This document shows positions 25,667 through 33,551 of a stretch of 64,000 nucleotides of DNA, one piece after another (the first letter of the stretch is position 1; each line of letters opens with the position of its first letter). The notes below the pieces were generated by a model that ran no database searches, was not told where the DNA came from, and saw only the letters and a list, made by a program, of their open reading frames with translations. The DNA is taken from the NCBI GenBank assembly GCA_019694165.1, contig JAIBCL010000005.1, positions 1 through 64,000 of the forward strand. Direction: 5' to 3'. This DNA is from Verrucomicrobiaceae bacterium. GTDB taxonomy: Bacteria; Verrucomicrobiota; Verrucomicrobiia; Verrucomicrobiales; Verrucomicrobiaceae. The translations under genes were made by a program, and so were the position numbers.

Positions 25667-26401
25667 ATGAGCCATGCTGAAAACCCCACAGGAGACTCTG
25701 CTCGACCGGCGGACATTGAAGTCATTCGCTGGCGTGCGTGGCCGTGTGAAAGCTGCCGTGGCAGCGCAACCGCGCTCAGTTTCCTTGTCCGATGCCTTGG
25801 CTCAAACCCGGAAGTTTCAGCAACAGACCGGAACGAAGTAATCGACTGGTTCAAGAAGTGGGAGGCGGACCGCCTGCTGGATTGGGTAAAGTCATGCGAG
25901 CATACATCGTGGACAGACACACGGCTGCCACGGCTGGCAGAAGGCTCCGAGCATCTGGTGCTCTTCGATGAAGCGACGGCTGAAGTCGTGAAGATCACGC
26001 ATCCGGGCCTCTACGGAGACTACTATGAAGTGACCAGCGGACGCATTTCCCAATTCGACAGCGCGCCGGCAGAATATCTGCTGCGCATGCGCTGGTGGGA
26101 GAAGCTCTTTTCTGCCGCGCTCGATCCGATCGGCATGACGAAGGGCAAACAGATCGTCTCACGCCAGAGGTTCATCAGCGGCGAGCCGCCAGCTCAGTCA
26201 CAAGTGGACCGCTTCCTGGTGGAAGCGGGACTGATCCCGGTAAAGCAATCGTGCTGGCTCTGGAAGAAGGAGGCCGGTGACTCAGAGGTCGAAGTCTGGG
26301 TGGGCGATGCACGTGCCGACAATTTTGTCTCGGCCGGGGGTGAGATCATTCCCATCGACATTCGAATCTGGGGAGTTCCCATTTTGCACAAACCAAGCTA
26401 A
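25667..26401 (+). CDS. Kinase-fold protein resembling the polyvalent-protein kinase family
   Basis: 244 residues. The first ~85 are a variable N-terminus with two Cys (PCESCRG). The rest follows the order of a minimal protein-kinase-like fold: EHLVLFDEATAEVVKITHPG (strand with candidate ATP-binding lysine), a PAEYLLRMRWWEKLF helix, SRQRFISGEPP as a hinge-like strand, then VGDARADNF in the catalytic-loop position and IIPIDIRIW where a metal-binding aspartate would lie. This pattern resembles the Ser/Thr/Tyr kinase domain found in phage/plasmid polyvalent proteins (Pfam Kinase-PolyVal). It lies 12 bp before hsdR within the R-M operon, hinting at an accessory defence or regulatory role. No experimental function known to me. 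Confidence 0.6.
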   Translation: MSHAENPTGDSARPADIEVIRWRAWPCESCRGSATALSFLVRCLGSNPEVSATDRNEVIDWFKKWEADRLLDWVKSCEHTSWTDTRLPRLAEGSEHLVLFDEATAEVVKITHPGLYGDYYEVTSGRISQFDSAPAEYLLRMRWWEKLFSAALDPIGMTKGKQIVSRQRFISGEPPAQSQVDRFLVEAGLIPVKQSCWLWKKEAGDSEVEVWVGDARADNFVSAGGEIIPIDIRIWGVPILHKPS

Positions 26402-26413
26402 CGGTTTCGCCCC

Positions 26414-28804
26414 ATGAACGAAGCCGAGACCCGCGCCGAGTTGATTGATCCCGCCTTGAAAGAGGCGGGCTGGGGCGTCGTGGAGGGCAGCCGTATCCGG
26501 CGGGAGTATCGGATCACCGAGGGGCGCATCGAAGGCCGGGGCCGACGCGGAAAGGCGGACATCGCCGACTACGTGCTGGAATACCGCAACACGAAGCTGG
26601 CGGTGGTGGAGGCGAAGTCGGATCAGGAGGAAGTCTCGGAAGGCGTCGGGCAGGCGAAAGATTACGCGGGCAAGATGGCAATCCGCCACACCTATGCCAC
26701 GAACGGCAAGGGCATTTACGCCATCGACATGCACACCGGCCGGGAGCGTGACGATCTCACGCAGTATCCGACGCCGGATGAATTGTGGCGGATGACCTTC
26801 CCGGCAAAGGATGACTGGCGGGATCGCTTTGCAAACGTGCCGACGCCCGACAAGAGCGGCAGTTGGACGATTCGTTTTTATCAGGAAATCGCGATGAGCC
26901 GCGTGCTGGAGCGCATCGCCGAGGGCGGAAAACGAATGTTGCTCACACTGGCGACGGGCACGGGCAAGACTTCCATCGCGTTTCAAATCGTGTGGAAGCT
27001 GTTTGAAGCCCGCTGGAATCTCACGGGCCAGCCGGGCCGTAGGCCGCGTGTCTTGTTTCTGGCGGATCGGAACACGCTGGCGACACAGGCCTACAACGAC
27101 TTCACCTCGTTCAGCGCGTTTGCCGAGGACGCGCTGGTCCGCGTGAAGCCGGAGGAGATTCGCAAGAAGGGCAAGGTGCCAAAGAATGCGAATGTGTTCT
27201 TCACGATCTTCCAGACGTTCATGAGCGGGCCGCCGAAGGAAGACGGTTCGCCATCACCCTACTTCGGCGAATATCCGCCGGACTTCTTTGACTTCATCAT
27301 CATCGACGAGTGCCATCGCGGCGGCGCGAATGACGAGAGCAACTGGCGCGGCATCATGGAATACTTCGCACCTGCCGTGCAGCTCGGCCTCACCGCCACG
27401 CCGAAGCGCAGGGACAACGTGGACACCTACGCCTACTTCGGCGAGCCGCTGTATGTCTATTCGCTCAAGGACGGCATCAATGACGGCTTCCTCACGCCTT
27501 TCCGAGTGAAGCAGATCGCTTCGACGATCGACTATTACACTTACACATCCGATGACACGGTGATCGAGGGTGAGATCGAAGCGGGCAGGCTCTACGAGGA
27601 GGCGGACTTCAATCGCAACATCGAAATCCGCGAGCGCGAAAAGAAGCGGGTGGAAATCTTCATGGGCCAGATCGACCAGCGGGAGAAGACGCTCGTCTTC
27701 TGCGCCAATCAATCGCACGCTCTGCTGGTCCGGGACCTGATCAACCAGACGAAGACCAGCCCCGATCCGAACTACTGCCACCGCGTGACGGCTGACGACG
27801 GCGAACTCGGCGAGCAGCATCTGCGGGACTTCCAGGACAACGAGAAGAGCATCCCCACCATTCTCACCACCTCGCAGAAGCTCAGCACGGGCGTGGATGC
27901 GCGAAACATCCGCAACATCGTGCTGATGCGGCCGGTGAATTCGATGATCGAATTCAAGCAGATCATTGGACGCGGCACCCGGCTTTTTGAGGGGAAATAC
28001 TATTTCACGATCTACGACTTCGTGAAGGCGCACGAGCACTTCCACGATGAGGAATGGGACGGCCCGCCGTCTGAACCCGAGCTATGCAAAAAGTGCGGCC
28101 AGTATCCATGCGTCTGCGAGACAAAGCCTCTCCCACCTTGCACCGAATGCGGCGAGCGCCCTTGTGTCTGCCCATGCCCGAAGTGTGGTCGCCGCCCTTG
28201 CGAGTGCGAGCGCCCCAAGAAGGCCAAGGTGAAGCTCGCCGATGGCAAGGAGCGCACGATCCAGCACATGATGATGACCACCTTCTGGCATCCCGACGGC
28301 ACGCCGATGAGTGCGCAGGAGTTTATCGAAATGCTGTATGGCAAGATGCCAGAGTTCTTCCACGACGAAGCGGAACTCCGCACGCTTTGGAGCCAGCCTG
28401 ACACGCGCAAGAAGCTGCTCGACGGCCTCGCGGAGAAAGGCTTTGGCAAACCGCAGCTCGCCGAGATGCAAAAGGCCATCGATGCCACGAACAGCGATCT
28501 TTTCGACGTGCTCGCTTATGTCGCTTACTCGCTGCCGCCGCTCACGCGCGAGCAGCGCGCGGCGAAGGCCAAGGTGGAGATCAGCACGCACTTCAACAGC
28601 AAACAGCAGGTCTTCCTCGACTTTGTGATCTCGCATTATGTCACCGAAGGCGTGCAGGAACTGGATCAGGAACAGCTCTCGCCACTCCTGCGGCTGCGGT
28701 ATCACAACTCCATCGCCGACGCCGTGGCAGACCTCGGCAAGCCCGACGAGATCGGCAGGATGTTCTCAGGCTTCCAGCGGTATCTCTATCAGGGTGCGGC
28801 GTGA
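26414..28804 (+). CDS. hsdR: Type I restriction endonuclease/translocase subunit (EcoEI-type)
   Basis: 796 residues. The N-terminal nuclease domain has the core motif VVEAKSDQEEV near residue 65. A superfamily 2 helicase motor follows with Walker A ATGTGKT near 182, DECHRGG near 300, LGLTATPKRRDN near 325 and the late motif IEFKQIIGRGTR near 515. A cysteine-rich insert (558-598) holds three CxxCGxxPCxC-type modules, 12 cysteines in 41 residues. The C-terminal helical domain binds the methylase core. It translocates and cuts unmodified DNA. It begins 12 bp after the kinase-like gene without a clear Shine-Dalgarno, so it is probably expressed from the same transcript. Confidence 0.93.
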   Translation: MNEAETRAELIDPALKEAGWGVVEGSRIRREYRITEGRIEGRGRRGKADIADYVLEYRNTKLAVVEAKSDQEEVSEGVGQAKDYAGKMAIRHTYATNGKGIYAIDMHTGRERDDLTQYPTPDELWRMTFPAKDDWRDRFANVPTPDKSGSWTIRFYQEIAMSRVLERIAEGGKRMLLTLATGTGKTSIAFQIVWKLFEARWNLTGQPGRRPRVLFLADRNTLATQAYNDFTSFSAFAEDALVRVKPEEIRKKGKVPKNANVFFTIFQTFMSGPPKEDGSPSPYFGEYPPDFFDFIIIDECHRGGANDESNWRGIMEYFAPAVQLGLTATPKRRDNVDTYAYFGEPLYVYSLKDGINDGFLTPFRVKQIASTIDYYTYTSDDTVIEGEIEAGRLYEEADFNRNIEIREREKKRVEIFMGQIDQREKTLVFCANQSHALLVRDLINQTKTSPDPNYCHRVTADDGELGEQHLRDFQDNEKSIPTILTTSQKLSTGVDARNIRNIVLMRPVNSMIEFKQIIGRGTRLFEGKYYFTIYDFVKAHEHFHDEEWDGPPSEPELCKKCGQYPCVCETKPLPPCTECGERPCVCPCPKCGRRPCECERPKKAKVKLADGKERTIQHMMMTTFWHPDGTPMSAQEFIEMLYGKMPEFFHDEAELRTLWSQPDTRKKLLDGLAEKGFGKPQLAEMQKAIDATNSDLFDVLAYVAYSLPPLTREQRAAKAKVEISTHFNSKQQVFLDFVISHYVTEGVQELDQEQLSPLLRLRYHNSIADAVADLGKPDEIGRMFSGFQRYLYQGAA

Positions 28805-28955
28805 GCGGGTAATGCTGGTCTGATAAGTCCCGCAAGCGCTGGCGGCTTGCGCTGTTCAGCCCTGCACGCCATGGTCCACGCATCGGCACGGAACCGCAGT
28901 ATCTCACGGATGCGCTCAACGCGACCGATGTGCCAGCGCCGTGGGAGCCGCGTCC
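28805..28955. other. Non-coding debris after hsdR
   Basis: No convincing gene. The stretch reads in short open segments only and leads into the antitoxin remnant; it appears to be decayed island sequence. Confidence 0.4.
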
Positions 28956-29108
28956 GATCCGGGAAAAACAAACTTCGGGCGGCTGCTGGAGCTGGAGCCG
29001 AGCATGGGCAGCAAGATCATCAATGGCACCCGCCAGCTTACCGACGCGCACGTTCGCCGACTGTCGGCGCACTTCGTGCTGCCTGCGAAATACTTTTGTG
29101 AGGCATGA
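28956..29108 (+). pseudogene. HTH (HigA/XRE-like) antitoxin C-terminal remnant
   Basis: In the frame ending at TGA 29106-29108 the translation includes GRLLELEPSMGSKIINGTRQ, then LTDAHVRRLSAHFVLPAKYF. This matches the second half of an XRE-type helix-turn-helix domain as found in HigA antitoxins (LAxLLxLxPSMGSKI...TxxHxxxLSxxFxxxxxYF). No start codon or first helix is present in frame, and no toxin lies beside it, so it is a decayed fragment. Confidence 0.5.
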
Positions 29109-29605
29109 GACCGTGAAAGCAAAAAGCAAAACCAAGGCAGGCAAGAAGCGCCGGGTGCTGGCTGCAAGCCCAGCGATGGCGTAAGGCGCAAGCGGACACG
29201 CTCAACCAACCACTCAACGAGAAGCCGCCGACTCCGACAAGGAACGAAACCGCAGATTCGCCCAAACCGTGGCATGACCTCATCGACCTGAAGAAGGTTG
29301 CCAGAGCGATGAATGCGTTGTTCGACCTTGGCGATCACATTCATTGCCTTGAGGACTTTCTGCTCCATCGGACGCGCGACAAGCACAGTGATGAGAATAT
29401 CAGACGCGCTTTTTGGCGCCCGATCGAGAGCTGTCCCGATGATCAGTCAATGAATCCCAACTGGATTCCGGGCGCTCTTGAAGAAAGTGCAAGGACCGCA
29501 TCTTGTCTACTGGGCACGCTACCAGAGTGGGCAATGGAGGGGGCAGTCGCAAAAGTGCCCGGGTTGAACTTTTTTGAGCGGTCGAAAACACACCTGCCTC
29601 GTTGA
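29109..29605 (+). pseudogene. Open frame of unknown origin next to the tRNA
   Basis: The frame is open from 29117 to the TGA at 29603, but the first ATG is at 29309 (98 codons, starting NALFDLGDHIHCLEDFLLHR). The upstream part (WLQAQRWRKAQADTL, then a Pro/Thr-rich stretch and PWHDLIDLKKVARAM) reads like protein, suggesting a gene that lost its 5' end. Family not recognised. Codon bias is weaker than in core genes. Confidence 0.35.
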
Positions 29606-29612
29606 TAACGAG

Positions 29613-29689
29613 TGGCGCACCCATGAGGATTCGAACCTCAAACCTTCTGATCCGTAGTCAGATGCTCTAATCCGTTGAGCTATGGGTGC
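29613..29689 (-). tRNA. tRNA-Arg (anticodon ACG)
   Basis: Minus-strand 77-nt cloverleaf. Acceptor GCACCCA pairs with TGGGTGC, followed by discriminator G and an encoded CCA. The D-arm is AGCTCAACGGATTAGAGC. The anticodon stem TCTGA/TCAGA encloses loop CTACGGA, giving anticodon ACG (A34 normally edited to inosine, reading CGN). The T-arm is TGAGG-TTCGAAT-CCTCA. Its 3' half is repeated at 21089-21136, so it is the island's integration site. Confidence 0.95.
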
Positions 29690-29746
29690 TATTGGCGCGG
29701 TGGCCGCCGCAGGTGCCGTCTGCTGCTTGGCTCGCTGCGGGCCGGG

Positions 29747-29774
29747 AGAGTATTCGAGTTCACTTTCTTGTCAA
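29747..29774 (-). promoter_or_regulatory. Sigma-70-type promoter for tRNA-Arg
   Basis: On the minus strand a consensus TTGACA (29774-29769) is followed after 16 bp by TACTCT (29752-29747). Transcription would start near 29740, about 50 nt upstream of the mature tRNA 5' end. Confidence 0.55.
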
Positions 29775-29796
29775 TCGTCGCGGTGGGTTTTGTCCT

Positions 29797-29964
29797 GCGC
29801 ACACCAGGGCTTACGCATGAATTGCTTCTGAGTGAATTCCCACGGATTCAGGGCGACCACGGATCGGACTTCTTCTGAATCCATCTGTGGAATCCTGAAT
29901 CTTGCGGGGCAAATCATAGATTTGAGGCTTGTGCCTTCGGTTCATGCGTAAGCCCTGTGCGCAC
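29797..29964. repeat. MITE-like element with ~24-bp terminal inverted repeats
   Basis: The left end GCGCACACCAGGGCTTACGC plus ATGAA (29797-29821) is the inverse of TTCATGCGTAAGCCCTGTGC plus GCAC (29941-29964), with a small indel. The ~120-bp centre has a further imperfect palindrome (CCCACGGATTCAG against CTGAATCCATCTGTGG). It encodes nothing convincing. Size, terminal inverted repeats and position beside a tRNA/island boundary fit a non-autonomous transposable element. It fills most of the 311-bp gap between the tRNA and the aldolase gene. Confidence 0.6.
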
Positions 29965-30000
29965 ACGCTGGCTGCAACGACAGCGGCGGCCGCAAGAGCA

Positions 30001-31023
30001 TCACAACGAGGCGCGGGCGTCGGCGACGAATGCTTCGACATCCTGCTTCGTGGTCTGCCACGAACACATGAGGCGCGAGCCGCCGCCGATGAAGCCGTAA
30101 AATTTCCAACCGCGCTGCTTGAGGCCGCTCTTCATCCTGTCGGGCAGCCGGGCGAAGACGGCGTTTGCATCCACAGGTTGGAGAATCTCGACGCCGGGAA
30201 GCCGGCCGAGGCCCTCGGCGAGTTCGCGCGCCAGCGTGTTGCCATTCTCAGCGTGCCTGCGCCATGCGTCGGTGGTCAGGATGCGCAGCCATTGGGCGGA
30301 GATGAACCGCATCTTGGAACAAAGCTGGCCGGCCTGCTTGCGCCGCCAGGCGAAGTCCGCTGCCAGGTCGCGGTTGAAAAACACGACCGCCTCGGTGAAG
30401 GCCATGCCAAGCTTGGTTCCGCCACAACTGAGCACATCGACGCCGGCACGCCAGGTGAGATCAGCAGGTGTGCATGACCGGGAGGCGAGCGCATTGAAGA
30501 AGCGCGCGCCATCGACATGCAAAGCGAGGCCGTGCGCGTGCGCGAGGTCAGCGAGGGGTTTGATTTCGTCGGGCCGATAGACGGTGCCCAGCTCGGTGCT
30601 GTTGCTGATGCTGATGGCGCGCGGTTTGTGGAAGTGGACGTCGGTGCGACGGGCGATGAGGCGGGAGACTTCGCCGGGATCGAGTTTTCCATGTTGTCCG
30701 CCCGCGATCAGAATCCGGGCGCCATGCGTGAAGAACGCGGGCGCTCCGCATTCGTCCTGCTCGCAATGAGACTCTTCGGCGGCGATGATGGAGTGGTGTC
30801 CTGCACAGATGGAGGCGAGCGAGAGCGCATTGGCCGCCGTGCCGCTGAAGACGAAGAAGACCTCGCACTCGGCGTCGAAGAAGCGTCGGAAGGCTTCGCA
30901 GGCGCCGCGGGTGAGAGCGTCGTCACCGTAGGACGGCTCGCAGCCCGAGTTCGCAGCTTCGAGCGCCTGCCATGCGTCAGGGCAGATGGCGGAAGTGTTG
31001 TCGCTGGCGAAGGTGAAGTTCAT
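30001..31023 (-). CDS. ltaE: Low-specificity L-threonine aldolase
   Basis: 340 residues of the PLP-dependent fold-type I family. It shows FASDNTSAICPDAWQAL at the start (family N-terminal substrate-binding segment), SYGDDALT near 35, FSGTAANALSL near 60, LHVDGARFFNAL near 170 and the PLP-lysine motif SCGGTKLG near 200. It cleaves L-threonine/allo-threonine to glycine and acetaldehyde. ATG 31023 is chosen because it gives the family N-terminus and overlaps the stop of the upstream MauE-like gene (ATGA), indicating co-translation. Confidence 0.9.
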   Translation of the reverse strand: MNFTFASDNTSAICPDAWQALEAANSGCEPSYGDDALTRGACEAFRRFFDAECEVFFVFSGTAANALSLASICAGHHSIIAAEESHCEQDECGAPAFFTHGARILIAGGQHGKLDPGEVSRLIARRTDVHFHKPRAISISNSTELGTVYRPDEIKPLADLAHAHGLALHVDGARFFNALASRSCTPADLTWRAGVDVLSCGGTKLGMAFTEAVVFFNRDLAADFAWRRKQAGQLCSKMRFISAQWLRILTTDAWRRHAENGNTLARELAEGLGRLPGVEILQPVDANAVFARLPDRMKSGLKQRGWKFYGFIGGGSRLMCSWQTTKQDVEAFVADARASL

Positions 31024-31445
31024 GCCGTGACGGAGACCCGACGAACACGGCAGAGCCACATCAGCGTAAAGCCGGTGACGAGCAGGAGGCCATCACGGAT
31101 GAAGAGTCCCGTGTAACTCGACGCGGCATCCGCACCGCCAAAGCAGCCGCAGTGGATGTCCAGGCCGCGGCTTTTTGCGATGCCGATGGCGACAAAAAAG
31201 ACAACCAGCGCCAGATTCAGAATGAGCAGTGCTCCGTGCCGCAGCACGCCCAGGATGACGGCCAGGCCGCAGAGCAACTCGAGCCAGGGCAGCCCCAGCG
31301 CCATCCAGGCGGCGAACGGATCGGGCAGCATGTCGAAGCTGCGAATGTCGATGAGGAAACGCGAGGGATCAGCCGCCTTCACGGCACCCGCGTAAACGAA
31401 CACGCCGCCAAACACGAGTGCGAGAATGCCGCGAATCCAGTTCAT
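31020..31445 (-). CDS. MauE/DoxX-like membrane protein
   Basis: 141 residues with four membrane helices: NWIRGILALVFGGVFVYAGA, PWLELLCGLAVILGV, LILNLALVVFFVAIGIA and a C-terminal one. The loop GLDIHCGCFGG contains the paired cysteines of MauE-type proteins, which are thought to handle disulfide/electron transfer for maturation of periplasmic redox proteins. It follows the cupredoxin gene by 37 bp and overlaps ltaE. A role in electron supply or maturation for the cupredoxin is a reasonable inference. Confidence 0.75.
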   Translation of the reverse strand: MNWIRGILALVFGGVFVYAGAVKAADPSRFLIDIRSFDMLPDPFAAWMALGLPWLELLCGLAVILGVLRHGALLILNLALVVFFVAIGIAKSRGLDIHCGCFGGADAASSYTGLFIRDGLLLVTGFTLMWLCRVRRVSVTA

Positions 31446-31482
31446 TTATGGGCGCATCCGGCGGCCCGCAGCCAGGGCGAAG

Positions 31483-32148
31483 TTACAGCACCTTCATCAC
31501 GCCGTTCATGAGGATGCCATGTCCGGGAAAGGTGCAGACGTATGGATAGTCGCCCGCCGCCGGAGCGACGAACTCGATGGTCTCCGACGTGTTCGGCTGC
31601 AACAGCTTGGTGTGAACCAGGATGTCAGGTGAATCAGGGACGTAGCCTTTTTCGAGAGCCTTCGGATCAGCCATGAACGCCATGGCGGCGGAGAGTATTT
31701 TGTCCTTCGTGCCCGGCTTGCCCAGCACCCAGTTGTGCGGCTGCGGCGCGGACGGGTGGACGTTGTTGAAGGTAAACTTCACCTTCTGGCCGGCTCTCAC
31801 AGTGAACGACTTCGTGTCATAGGCCAGCGGATTGATCGTATCCGGCTTGATGGTGATCTCCGCCACAGCACCCGCGGGGGCGACTGCCGGAGCGGCCGCC
31901 GTGGTGGCCGGTGCAGAAGCCGCGGGCACCGGTGCTGGAGCGGCGGGCGCGGCAGGAGCCGGCGCCGGTGCAGCCGGCGCTTCAGCGACGGCCGGCGCGC
32001 GGAGCTTGCGGCTGGCGGAGATGCCGCCGACGACGAGCACGGCACCCCAAAAAAGTGCGAAGACGGCCAAAGCAGCGCCCAAGACGATGTTGGCGACGGA
32101 CCAGAAGCCGCCGGAGGAACCTGTGCTGGAGGAAGAATGCGAATCCAT
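31483..32148 (-). CDS. Membrane-anchored azurin/plastocyanin-type cupredoxin
   Basis: 221 residues. Residues 1-45 hold a Ser/Gly-rich start and a membrane helix (VANIVLGAALAVFALFWGAV). About 55-95 is an Ala/Pro-rich linker. The cupredoxin domain (about 100-221) begins with ITIKPDTINPLAYDTKSF. Copper ligands are visible: His in PQPHNWVLG, then Cys, His and Met in YVCTFPGHGILMNGVM. It is an electron carrier on the periplasmic side, held to the membrane by its N-terminal helix. First gene of a three-gene minus-strand operon. Confidence 0.88.
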   Translation of the reverse strand: MDSHSSSSTGSSGGFWSVANIVLGAALAVFALFWGAVLVVGGISASRKLRAPAVAEAPAAPAPAPAAPAAPAPVPAASAPATTAAAPAVAPAGAVAEITIKPDTINPLAYDTKSFTVRAGQKVKFTFNNVHPSAPQPHNWVLGKPGTKDKILSAAMAFMADPKALEKGYVPDSPDILVHTKLLQPNTSETIEFVAPAAGDYPYVCTFPGHGILMNGVMKVL

Positions 32149-32328
32149 AAGAGAACGAAGAAGGCGCAGATTCAAGCACAGCGCCGCTTGAACGCAACCG
32201 CGGAACCAGTCCGCACCCGGCCCGGTTGATCCGCCTCATCGGGAGCATTCTTTCCGCCGATGGTTTCGCCATGTGAAGCACGTATCCTGCGCCATGAAAC
32301 GGTTGCAGTTTTGTTCGGGAGGAAGGCC

Positions 32329-33036
32329 GTGAAAGCGATGCGGGAGATTCTTTTCACCGTGTGGTGCTGCGGCTCCTTGATCCGTGGAGCCGGTGCGTCT
32401 CAGGAAGCGTCCCCGCCGGAGATGGATCCGGCCATTCCCCAGTCCATGAGGGCGCAGAGCTTTGACGCCATCATCGCCAGCTCACCTTTCACGCGGACGC
32501 TCGGCGCATCCGACTCGCTGATCCTCACGGGCATCGCACACATCGAGAAGGACGTGTTCGCCACGCTCTACGACACGCAGACGATGGAGTCGCACGTCGT
32601 GACCAGGACACCCAATGCCCTGGGCTGGCAATTGATCAGCATCGGTGGTGATGCGGCTGATCTGAAGACATTGTCGGCACGGATTCAGGTGGCAGGCGGG
32701 CAGGTCATCACCGTGCGCTACCAGAAGCCGCCGCCGAAAGTGCTGCGTCTCTCGCGCGGCGGTTCATCCGGCGGGGGAAATGCAGCGCCTTTGACCACTG
32801 CGCAGGTGGAAGAGGCCCGGCAGGCCGCGGTGAACTATCGCGAGGGCTTCACCTCCGATGGCTACCCAAAAGCGCCGCCGCCCGAGATGGTGGAGAGACT
32901 CGCACGCCTAAGCGTCGGTCAGCGGGAGGACATCAACCGTCAGATGATCGGCCTCCGCAACCAGGGTCTTGGCATGGAGGAGCGGCGCAAGATTTACGAG
33001 AATCTCGTGGAGCGCTCCATCCAGGGCGGACGGTGA
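32329..33036 (+). CDS. Secreted hypothetical protein
   Basis: 235 residues, no assigned family. I prefer GTG 32329 because GGGAGG lies 6 nt upstream. This gives the signal peptide (M)KAMREILFTVWCCGSLIRGA. ATG 32338 is the alternative. The mature protein has a compact N-terminal domain (SFDAIIASSPFTRTLG, SLILTGIAHIEKDVFATL) that looks like a beta-rich fold, a basic linker with a Gly-rich stretch (RGGSSGGG), and a helical C-terminus (EMVERLARLSVGQREDIN). Similar short exported proteins are widespread in Verrucomicrobiota. Confidence 0.65.
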   Translation: MKAMREILFTVWCCGSLIRGAGASQEASPPEMDPAIPQSMRAQSFDAIIASSPFTRTLGASDSLILTGIAHIEKDVFATLYDTQTMESHVVTRTPNALGWQLISIGGDAADLKTLSARIQVAGGQVITVRYQKPPPKVLRLSRGGSSGGGNAAPLTTAQVEEARQAAVNYREGFTSDGYPKAPPPEMVERLARLSVGQREDINRQMIGLRNQGLGMEERRKIYENLVERSIQGGR

Positions 33037-33138
33037 GCCGCGGGCAACGCGCGTCCGTTTTCACCGGTTTTTCGTCTTGCCAGCAGGCACGCCTGTCCGT
33101 CATGCTGTGACATCACCAACCCGAAACACACACACTCC

Positions 33139-33546
33139 ATGAACTTCCTCAAGCTCGGCTTCCTCGCCAATCCCGAACTCGGCCTGCTCATCCTCCGCGC
33201 ATGGCTGGGTCTGACGATGATGATCAACCACGGCCTGCCGAAGCTGACTCACTTCGCGGAGACGGCGAAGGAGTTTCCCGATCCGCTCCACGTCGGCGCG
33301 AATGTGAGCCTTGGTCTTGCGGTGTTTGCGGAGGTCGTGTGCTCGGCGCTGCTGGTCATCGGCTTCTTCACCCGGCCTGCTGCTTTGATGCTGGGCACCA
33401 CGATGGGCGTGGCATTCTTTGTCGTCCACAAAGGCTCGCTCGCGCTCGGCCCCGGCTCGGGCGAGCTGGCCTTCATGTATCTGGCCGGTTACCTGACGCT
33501 GCTCTTCGCGGGTGCAGGCCGCTTTTCGTTCGATGGCGACGATTGA
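33139..33546 (+). CDS. DoxX family membrane protein
   Basis: 135 residues with four helices: LGLLILRAWLGLTMMINHGL, LGLAVFAEVVCSALLVIGFF, RPAALMLGTTMGVAFFV and YLAGYLTLLFAGAGRFS. The R-x-x-x-G-x-x-x-x-x-x-G-x-x-K pattern near the N-terminus (RAWLG...HGLPKL) is the DoxX signature. The family is linked to oxidative-stress membrane complexes and quinone-linked oxidation, but the exact role is unclear. It is convergent with the PQQ-propeller gene, separated by only 5 bp. Confidence 0.85.
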   Translation: MNFLKLGFLANPELGLLILRAWLGLTMMINHGLPKLTHFAETAKEFPDPLHVGANVSLGLAVFAEVVCSALLVIGFFTRPAALMLGTTMGVAFFVVHKGSLALGPGSGELAFMYLAGYLTLLFAGAGRFSFDGDD

Positions 33547-33551
33547 GCTGG

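Larger units (their letters stand above)
21089..29689. mobile_element. Genomic island integrated at tRNA-Arg(ACG), carrying a type I R-M operon
   Basis: The right end is an intact tRNA-Arg (29613-29689, minus strand). The left end is a direct repeat of its 3' half (21089-21136). Immediately inside the left repeat lies a truncated gene resembling the N-terminal domain of a verrucomicrobial tyrosine integrase. Integration at the 3' end of a tRNA with duplication of that end is the usual outcome of such integrases, and the geometry (island extending from the tRNA 3' end) fits. The cargo is hsdM, a four-helix-bundle gene, micro-ORFs, hsdS, an acidic protein, a kinase-like protein, hsdR and decayed antitoxin debris. 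With the integrase broken, the island is probably immobile on its own. Confidence 0.7.
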
